This document shows positions 23,040-28,025 of a DNA stretch of 28,025 nt, one piece after another; position 1 is the first letter of the stretch, and each line of letters starts with the position of its first letter. A program made the translations under genes and the position numbers. Origin of the DNA: an uncultured bacterium (lineage in GTDB: Bacteria; Bacillota; Clostridia; Lachnospirales; Lachnospiraceae); assembly GCA_905214675.1 (NCBI GenBank), contig CAJMMS010000024.1, positions 1-28,025 on the forward strand. Direction: 5' to 3'. Under the pieces are notes generated by a model. That model was not told where the DNA came from and searched no databases. It saw only the letters and a list, made by a program, of their open reading frames with translations.

Positions 23040-24629
23040 TTAATTTCTTCCAAACTCCGTCAGCACCAGTCCTTCGTTTCGGTCGAGTGTCATGCCGATG
23101 CTCCAGGAATTTACCCACAGAAGCAGCGGATTGCCCTTCAGATCTTTGATCTTCTTCATGTCAGATGTGCCGACCAGCTTATTCAGATCGATCTCTTTAT
23201 TTTCGATCCAGCGGATGTATTCATACGGCAGCGTTTCCATACGGATATCCACATTGTATTCATTTTCCAGACGATATTTCAACACTTCAAACTGCAGAAC
23301 ACCGACAACTCCGACGATGATCTCCTCCATACCCGTGTTGTACTCCTGAAAAATCTGGATCGCACCTTCCTGTGCAATCTGTGTGATACCTTTTACAAAC
23401 TGTTTTCGTTTCATCGTATCTACCTGGCGCACTCTCGCAAAATGCTCCGGTGCAAACGTCGGGATGCCTTCATAGGCAAACTTTTTGCCCGGCATGCAGA
23501 TCGTATCACCGATCGAGAAAATACCTGGATCAAATACACCGATGATATCTCCTGCATATGCTTTATCCACAATATGGCGTTCCTGTGCCATCATCTGCTG
23601 CGGCTGGGAAAGACGCTGTTTGCGGTTGCCCTGTACATGGTAAACTTCCATGCCGGCATCAAATTCACCGGAACAGATGCGCATAAAAGCGATACGGTCA
23701 CGATGTGCCTTGTTCATATTTGCCTGGATCTTAAATACAAACGCAGAGAAATCTTCTTTGATCGGATCGATCACTCCGATATCTGCTGTTCTTGGAAGCG
23801 GCGGAGTGGTCATTTTCAGGAAATGTTTCAGGAAGATCTCCACACCGAAGTTGGTCAGTGCCGATCCGAAAAATACCGGCGAAAGTTCTCCCTTGCTGAC
23901 CAGCTCCTGGTCAAATTCTGCACTTGCTCCGTCCAGAAGCTCGATCTCTTCGAGAAGCTGGGCTTTCTGGTCACTTGTCACGATCTCATCCAGCTCCGGA
24001 GAATCCAGCGGGATCTCTCTTGCCTCGCCTTCTTTGGTACCTTTTTCGGTATCGGTAAACACCGTAATTTTCTGGCTTCCACGCTCATAAACACCTTTGA
24101 AATTCTTTCCGGAGCCGATCGGCCAGTTGATCGGGCAGGTCGCAATGCCAAGCTCCTTTTCGATGTCATCGAGCAGATCAAAGGTATCGTTGGCATCACG
24201 GTCCATTTTATTGATAAAGGTAAAAATCGGAATATGGCGCATCACACAAACTTTAAAAAGCTTTCTGGTCTGTGCTTCTACACCTTTGGAAGCGTCAATG
24301 ACCATAACCGCCGAATCCGCTGCCATCAGCGTACGATACGTATCCTCAGAGAAGTCCTGATGTCCCGGTGTATCCAGAATATTGATACAGAAGCCATCAT
24401 AGTTAAACTGCAGCACGGAGGAAGTTACCGAAATACCTCTTTCTTTTTCAATCTCCATCCAGTCCGAAACTGCATGGCGTGCCGTTGCTTTTCCCTTTAC
24501 GGAACCTGCCAGATTGATCGCACCTCCATACAGCAGAAATTTCTCTGTCAACGTCGTTTTTCCGGCATCCGGATGCGAAATGATCGCAAAAGTTCTTCTT
24601 CTTTTAATTTCACTTGCTATATCAGCCAC
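23040..24629 (-). CDS. prfC: Peptide chain release factor 3
   Basis: The 529-residue GTPase recycles class-I release factors from the ribosome. GTPase motifs: SHPDAGKTTLTEKFLL (G1, near the N-terminus), the TARHAVSDWMEIEKERGISVT switch region, LDTPGHQDFSEDTYR (G3), FINKMDRD (G4). FGVEIFLKHFL and the RF3-specific C-terminal region (VLQFEVLKYRLENEYNVDIRMETLPYEY) follow. It is transcribed from its own near-consensus promoter with a leader of about 150 bases. The name GTA-like factor LepA/EF-G is excluded by the RF3-type C-terminus. Confidence 0.97.
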   Translation of the reverse strand: MADIASEIKRRRTFAIISHPDAGKTTLTEKFLLYGGAINLAGSVKGKATARHAVSDWMEIEKERGISVTSSVLQFNYDGFCINILDTPGHQDFSEDTYRTLMAADSAVMVIDASKGVEAQTRKLFKVCVMRHIPIFTFINKMDRDANDTFDLLDDIEKELGIATCPINWPIGSGKNFKGVYERGSQKITVFTDTEKGTKEGEAREIPLDSPELDEIVTSDQKAQLLEEIELLDGASAEFDQELVSKGELSPVFFGSALTNFGVEIFLKHFLKMTTPPLPRTADIGVIDPIKEDFSAFVFKIQANMNKAHRDRIAFMRICSGEFDAGMEVYHVQGNRKQRLSQPQQMMAQERHIVDKAYAGDIIGVFDPGIFSIGDTICMPGKKFAYEGIPTFAPEHFARVRQVDTMKRKQFVKGITQIAQEGAIQIFQEYNTGMEEIIVGVVGVLQFEVLKYRLENEYNVDIRMETLPYEYIRWIENKEIDLNKLVGTSDMKKIKDLKGNPLLLWVNSWSIGMTLDRNEGLVLTEFGRN

Positions 24630-24742
24630 TGTACTTCCTCCATGTTCTTGTTCTCTTGGTCTGTTTTATCCTGTAAGACTGCTTATTATCTGTAGATCCG
24701 ATACTCGCAATCTATTTTCACTGCCTGCTCATCTTGCTCATA

Positions 24743-24768
24743 AACGCAGCCGCTTCGCGATCTGCGTT
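24743..24768 (-). other. Leader hairpin upstream of prfC
   Basis: AACGCAG (24743-24749) pairs with CTGCGTT (24762-24768) around a 12-base loop. It lies in the prfC leader just after the promoter, and has no T-run. A seven-codon frame (24718-24741, minus) follows it. Possible leader control element. Confidence 0.4.
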
Positions 24769-24780
24769 CAAACAACCGCT

Positions 24781-24809
24781 ATTTTAACAAGCAAGCTTCA
24801 AGCTGTCAA
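24781..24809 (-). promoter_or_regulatory. Near-consensus promoter of prfC
   Basis: On the minus strand TTGACA (plus 24804-24809), 17 bases, then TAAAAT (plus 24781-24786). The -35 box overlaps the stop codon of the upstream Rpn-like gene (24806-24808). Confidence 0.88.
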
Positions 24810-25798
24810 GCAAGCGGCAGGACTTTTCCCATTTCCTGTGCGATCTCCTTTATCTTCTCCAGGGAATACCCTGTATACCTCATGATTTTATCCGTCGGTT
24901 CCGCCTCCTGAAGCATCATCTGTGCGAGATTGTAATTTTTCTGTTCAATTCCAGATTCAATCCCTTTCTCAATTCCACGCTCTATCACCAGATCTGATAA
25001 ATTACACATAAGATTCATCTCCTTTCCCAACTCATTGTCCATTCTCATCTGATATATTTCTTCCAGCTCTTTTTTCTTTTCCTGATAAGTTTTTTGTTCC
25101 GAAAACAGTGTATTTAACATTCCAATAAGTTCATCGTTCGTTTCCACTTTTTCGTTTAGTGCAATGATCACCACCGACAACTTATCATATGATCCCGGTC
25201 TGTCCGGCAGCCCGGCGATAATATCCTGCTTTTTTATAGAATATTCTGATATTGCATTTCCAATCTTCTTCGGCGCCTGCATGCAAACCCAGATAGAATA
25301 CACCTTTTTCATATCATCGTACTTTGAATGCTCAAACTCTGTTCCAAGCTGTGCTGAAATCATCCTGGCATCATAAAAAATTCCTCTTGTCACGATCTCA
25401 TATCCTGGATAGTATGATTTCTGCGCTTCCAGATTCACAATCATGCGAATATGTCCTTCTTCATTTGGAATATGTACGTAAAATCGAATATCGTAATAGA
25501 TTTCTCCTTCATCTGCTACTTTATCTTCATTTGCAAGTCCTGCAATCCTCTGCCCTGCTTCCATATGCAGTCCTCTTTTTTGATTTGTTTTCCCTGGATC
25601 AATGGATATCGTTGCTATCTCCGGTCTCCCTTCTATGCAGGGTATGATTTCTGCTATAGACATTCCGACAAATTCTCTGACTGTACGTGCCAGAATCCGT
25701 GCAAGGATTTCTTTCTGACTTAAAACACGTTTGCATTGTGTATCGTAACGTACTTTCACATCTGCCGAAGCTATGGCTCTTGAAAGTTCATTTTCCAT
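24806..25798 (-). CDS. Rpn/PD-(D/E)XK nuclease-family (transposase-like) protein
   Basis: The 330-residue protein belongs to the Rpn / PD-(D/E)XK nuclease transposase family common in Clostridia. The nuclease core reads YYDIRFYVHIP (Asp103) to VNLEAQKSYYPGY (Glu124, Gln126, Lys127), the D...ExQK form of the fold. The C-terminus carries the low-complexity GIEKGIESGIEQ helix usual in the family and a final EPTDKIMRYTGYSLEKIKEIA segment seen in these proteins. Rpn proteins in E. coli stimulate recA-independent recombination; here the role is unknown and it is typically single-copy cargo. ATG 25798 follows AGGAG. It seems to be an insertion between prfC and the unknown operon. Confidence 0.85.
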   Translation of the reverse strand: MENELSRAIASADVKVRYDTQCKRVLSQKEILARILARTVREFVGMSIAEIIPCIEGRPEIATISIDPGKTNQKRGLHMEAGQRIAGLANEDKVADEGEIYYDIRFYVHIPNEEGHIRMIVNLEAQKSYYPGYEIVTRGIFYDARMISAQLGTEFEHSKYDDMKKVYSIWVCMQAPKKIGNAISEYSIKKQDIIAGLPDRPGSYDKLSVVIIALNEKVETNDELIGMLNTLFSEQKTYQEKKKELEEIYQMRMDNELGKEMNLMCNLSDLVIERGIEKGIESGIEQKNYNLAQMMLQEAEPTDKIMRYTGYSLEKIKEIAQEMGKVLPLA

Positions 25799-25812
25799 TC
25801 ATTTCTCCTGTC

Positions 25813-25841
25813 ATTATAAAATATTCTGTTAGCTTTTTCAA
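25813..25841 (-). promoter_or_regulatory. Promoter match almost at the Rpn-like start
   Basis: On the minus strand TTGAAA (plus 25836-25841), 17 bases, then TATAAT (plus 25813-25818). A start site would be expected near 25806, overlapping the AGGAG ribosome binding site (25805-25809), so transcripts would have an almost absent leader. Confidence 0.5.
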
Positions 25842-25859
25842 CATTTAGGGATTCTGACA

Positions 25860-25897
25860 TGCCAGATTTAAATGGCAGTCCCGGAACAGAATGTTCC
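25860..25897. promoter_or_regulatory. Two adjacent dyads upstream of the Rpn-like gene
   Basis: TGCCA-N8-TGGCA (25860-25877) and GGAACA-GAA-TGTTCC (25883-25897), side by side about 20-55 bases upstream of the -35 box. They look like regulator binding sites or small hairpins; the regulator is unknown. Confidence 0.4.
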
Positions 25898-26016
25898 TGT
25901 TTGATTTTATGCTTTCTATCATAACATACTTTTTTACAAATGACAGGAGTCATCTTGATATTTTACAGTTTTTTTAGATTTTTATTCTTCGACCTATACC
26001 GAATAATTGCAGTTAC

Positions 26017-26664
26017 TCAAATCAAATGGCAGTATACCCTCTCTACCGCGCCATCATCTGAAGTAACATATTGCAAGATACCACCTTTTTCATTGAAAAT
26101 CATGCTAAAATCCAGCACTTCAAGATACTTTTCCGCATACATGGCTAATGTTTTCATTTCTCCTGCATAAAAAGAATCCTCAAACCAGCCATTGCTTCCA
26201 ATCATATAACCCGGAGTTTTACTGTCTGCCTGTTTTAATGCGTTTTTAAATTCGCTTTCAGATATCACTTTCACGGTATTTTGATTTAATATTTCCGGTC
26301 TTTTTGCCATAAACTCCCAGAAAGCCTCTCTCGTATTTTTACGATATCCCTGCTTTAACTTTTTCCTGCATCGTTCCTGGTAGTAAGAAGCTATATACTT
26401 TTGAACTGCAAATTCTTCTGCTTTCTCATCCCGGATACAAAGCAGAGCTTCTCCTTCTTTTATCCATTTTTCCAGAGAATATCCGCAATAGAACAATTCC
26501 AGTATTTCTTCGCTGCTTTTACAGAAATAATCTTTGTCCATATGAACCAGGTATCGCTTTTTCTTCTTAAGCCACGTAATGTTTATTTCGTACTTGTTCT
26601 TTTTTCCAAAAATCAGGAAAGATTTCTGTTTTTCAACATATCTTTTAAATTCATCAATTTCCAT
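26017..26664 (-). CDS. Unknown protein, third gene of the accessory operon
   Basis: I do not recognise this 215-residue protein. It starts at an ATG with GAGAGGAAAA upstream. It appears soluble: no signal peptide or membrane segment. The N-terminal half is Lys-rich (KKNKYEINITWLKKKKRYLVHMDKDYF), and the C-terminal half has GYMIGSNGWFEDSFYAGEMKTLAMYAEKYLEVLDF, an aromatic/acidic segment, and ends in CHLI. It begins ten bases after the preceding gene, so they are co-transcribed. Base composition is visibly more A+T-rich than the core operons, which with the unknown neighbours suggests an accessory region. No terminator is clear after it. Confidence 0.75.
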   Translation of the reverse strand: MEIDEFKRYVEKQKSFLIFGKKNKYEINITWLKKKKRYLVHMDKDYFCKSSEEILELFYCGYSLEKWIKEGEALLCIRDEKAEEFAVQKYIASYYQERCRKKLKQGYRKNTREAFWEFMAKRPEILNQNTVKVISESEFKNALKQADSKTPGYMIGSNGWFEDSFYAGEMKTLAMYAEKYLEVLDFSMIFNEKGGILQYVTSDDGAVERVYCHLI

Positions 26665-26674
26665 TTTTTTCCTC

Positions 26675-27577
26675 TCAGAGCATTGCCGACTGCTCCATTC
26701 CTTCTTTCATGATTCGTGGAAATAATGGAAACGCATCGATCTTCTTATCCGCTTCTTTCAATAACTTCCATATTTGCAGACTTACAATCGTCATTTTACA
26801 TCCCTGAACATATTCGAATGATTCGTAAAAATCTTTTGTGAAATCTATTTGAGTCATATCCAGATACGATCCTTCATAATGTTCCAAAGCTGTTTCTCTT
26901 ACCAGCCTTCCATTTCCACATTTGGGACATATCGGTGTTTCTTTACAATTTCCATATTGAATACTTCCCTTTGGAAGGACATGTACCGGCTTTATCTGAT
27001 AACATGCCAGTTCCTTTTTTCTGCCACCAAAATATGCCGGTATAAAATTGTCCCTGGAAACTCCATTTTTCAAGAGATACTGATACATTCCTTCTGAGAC
27101 AAGAAACTCACCGCCCATTGCAAATCCTGCCGTCTGATAGATCTTTTTTTCCATTCTTTCGGCTTCCATCGTTTTACTTCTCTTCAGCAGCATCGGTTCT
27201 TTCTTTCCTGCATAATCATGACATACATCGCACCATTTCCTGCTGTATTTGTCATATCTGTCTGTCACATAACAAATAATTCCTCCCTGAAGCCAATATC
27301 CGGCTGTCTGTTTTCTTTCTTCCGGTGTATACTGTGGATAATAGGAAATCCCCCAGCATCCAACGCCCCGGTATCTTCTCCGGCTCAGTTCAAAATACAT
27401 TTTTATCAGTGGATCATTCTGGTTTCCTGTAAACTGGTAATATGTCGTTTTCACTCCCGAAAGAATCGCCCACTCTTCTTTTGCTCCTGCTTTTCGCATG
27501 ATCTGCTCTATTTTTTCTCTTATATCATCCCTGCATTTTTCTGTTACTGCAATCATCACCGTTGCTATAACCTGCAC
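26675..27577 (-). CDS. Unknown protein with two CxxC pairs (double-CXXCG-like)
   Basis: The 300-residue protein has CDVC in RKWCDVCHDYAGKK (about the middle) and CPKCG in ICPKCGNGRLV toward the C-terminus, a likely zinc site. The piece between them, GGEFLVSEGMYQYLLKNG, then ACYQIKPVHVLPKG before the second CxxC, and the final VQGCKMTIVSLQIWKLLKEA, follow the general plan I remember for double-CXXCG (SitI-like) immunity-type proteins of Myxococcus; this is a tentative resemblance only. It begins at a GTG at 27577 inside the end of the previous gene (13-base overlap), indicating coupling. No membrane segments. Confidence 0.7.
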   Translation of the reverse strand: MQVIATVMIAVTEKCRDDIREKIEQIMRKAGAKEEWAILSGVKTTYYQFTGNQNDPLIKMYFELSRRRYRGVGCWGISYYPQYTPEERKQTAGYWLQGGIICYVTDRYDKYSRKWCDVCHDYAGKKEPMLLKRSKTMEAERMEKKIYQTAGFAMGGEFLVSEGMYQYLLKNGVSRDNFIPAYFGGRKKELACYQIKPVHVLPKGSIQYGNCKETPICPKCGNGRLVRETALEHYEGSYLDMTQIDFTKDFYESFEYVQGCKMTIVSLQIWKLLKEADKKIDAFPLFPRIMKEGMEQSAML

Positions 27578-28025
27578 TCTCTACATTCCTTTCCATTTTC
27601 CAAATCTGCTTCTATCTGGCATATCATCTCTTTTGCTTCTTCCCGGCTGATCTGTTTCTTATTAAAATCCTGATATCTTGTATAAATTCTCTGAAATGGA
27701 TATGCTTTTTCATCGAGATGGATTCCTACCGGAACCAGATAATCATACGTACATAGTTCTTCTATCGGTGAGGAACACTGGTAACGTGTGATGTCATCTT
27801 CTTTCAGCAGGATGTCCAGTACCCACTTCTCTATTTTTCCGGAAGGATGCAGTCCTGCGGAACGGACATACATGTCTGTCTCTTCTTCTCCCATATATTC
27901 CAGAAGCTGAGTGACTCCGCTGTTTTCCTGATCCAGAAGCAGTATCTTGACCTGTTCTTTTGTCTGGATGTATTTTTTAATATCTTCTTTCTGATATTCA
28001 TATTCCAGGCTGTCAATCGCTTTTT
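27565..28025 (-). CDS. Unknown protein, C-terminal part (start beyond right edge)
   Basis: The reading frame stays open to the window edge, so the in-frame ATG at 27894 is internal: the frame upstream reads SLEYEYQKEDIKKYIQTKEQ and VKILLLDQENSG before it. About 152 residues are visible. The segments TDMYVRSAGLHPSGKIEKWV, YQCSSPIEELCTYDYLVPVG and FQRIYTRYQDF are not recognised. It ends in ECRECRL, whose coding sequence overlaps the start of the next gene by 13 bases. It is the upstream member of a three-gene leftward operon of unknown function. Confidence 0.7.
   Translation of the reverse strand, partial: KAIDSLEYEYQKEDIKKYIQTKEQVKILLLDQENSGVTQLLEYMGEEETDMYVRSAGLHPSGKIEKWVLDILLKEDDITRYQCSSPIEELCTYDYLVPVGIHLDEKAYPFQRIYTRYQDFNKKQISREEAKEMICQIEADLENGKECRECRL

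Noticed and set aside
25883..25897. GGAACAGAATGTTCC as a LexA/DinR box
   Set aside because: The Gram-positive LexA box needs GAAC-N4-GTTC; here the spacer is five bases, and no SOS gene follows.
24806..25949. Calling the Rpn-like gene with its inverted motifs a complete insertion sequence
   Set aside because: The inverted motifs are both on one side of the gene, no terminal repeats flank it and no target duplication was seen.
26675..27577. Rubredoxin or zinc-ribbon ribosomal protein for the double CxxC gene
   Set aside because: Spacing between the pairs is over 100 residues and the rest of the sequence is unlike either.
27831..28016. 61-codon minus-strand open frame at the right edge
   Set aside because: It is an out-of-frame shadow: the frame of the 27565 gene is open through the same bases to the edge and has the better composition.

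Overview
The window looks like chromosomal DNA of a spore-forming gut Clostridia, most likely Lachnospiraceae (Blautia/Dorea/Mediterraneibacter-like; genus not resolved). Reasons: spo0A, spoIVB, CotF-like coat proteins and a SpoVB-type flippase are present; the isc operon has the clostridial order iscR-iscS-iscU-mnmA; and the gene string asp23-nusB-xseA-xseB-ispA-dxs-tlyA-nadK-argR-recN-spoIVB-spo0A is a classic Firmicute arrangement. Nearly all genes are on the minus strand. No rRNA, tRNA, CRISPR array or intact insertion sequence was seen.

Layout. (1) 1-2.6 kb: glycolytic cluster gap-pgk-tpiA read leftwards (tpiA runs off the left edge), with a promoter carrying a dyad upstream of gap, a terminator plus a second hairpin between gap and pgk, and short repeats between pgk and tpiA. 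(2) 2.8-3.6 kb: a rightward PHP-family histidinol-phosphatase, convergent with mnmA. (3) 3.6-7.1 kb: Fe-S/thiolation operon iscR-iscS-iscU-mnmA with a strong promoter and a probable IscR operator. (4) 7.2-9.9 kb: rightward envelope and spore genes: SpoVB-like flippase, two small CotF-like proteins and a secreted cell-wall-binding-repeat protein, closed by a bidirectional terminator. (5) 9.9-12.3 kb: glgA and spo0A. (6) 12.4-22.9 kb: spoIVB, then the long packed operon from nusB to recN (exonuclease VII, isoprenoid precursors, rRNA methylation, NADP supply, arginine regulation, DNA repair), preceded by an Asp23 protein. (7) 23-24.6 kb: prfC with its own near-consensus promoter. (8) 24.8-28 kb: an accessory-looking end with an Rpn/PD-(D/E)XK nuclease-like protein and three tightly linked genes of unknown function, the last cut by the right edge.

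How it fits together: the core is house-keeping, with sporulation control (Spo0A, the SpoIVB signalling protease, forespore-type promoter motifs) placed next to the replication/isoprenoid operon. The most unusual parts are regulatory: a terminator for mnmA encoded inside the opposing gene, an eight-codon leader ORF whose stop overlaps the flippase start, dyads over the gap and spo0A promoters, and the unknown operon at the right end. In that operon the 300-residue protein has two CxxC pairs and an overall arrangement that reminds me of the double-CXXCG immunity-like proteins. All assignments come from reading motifs and gene order; no database search was run.
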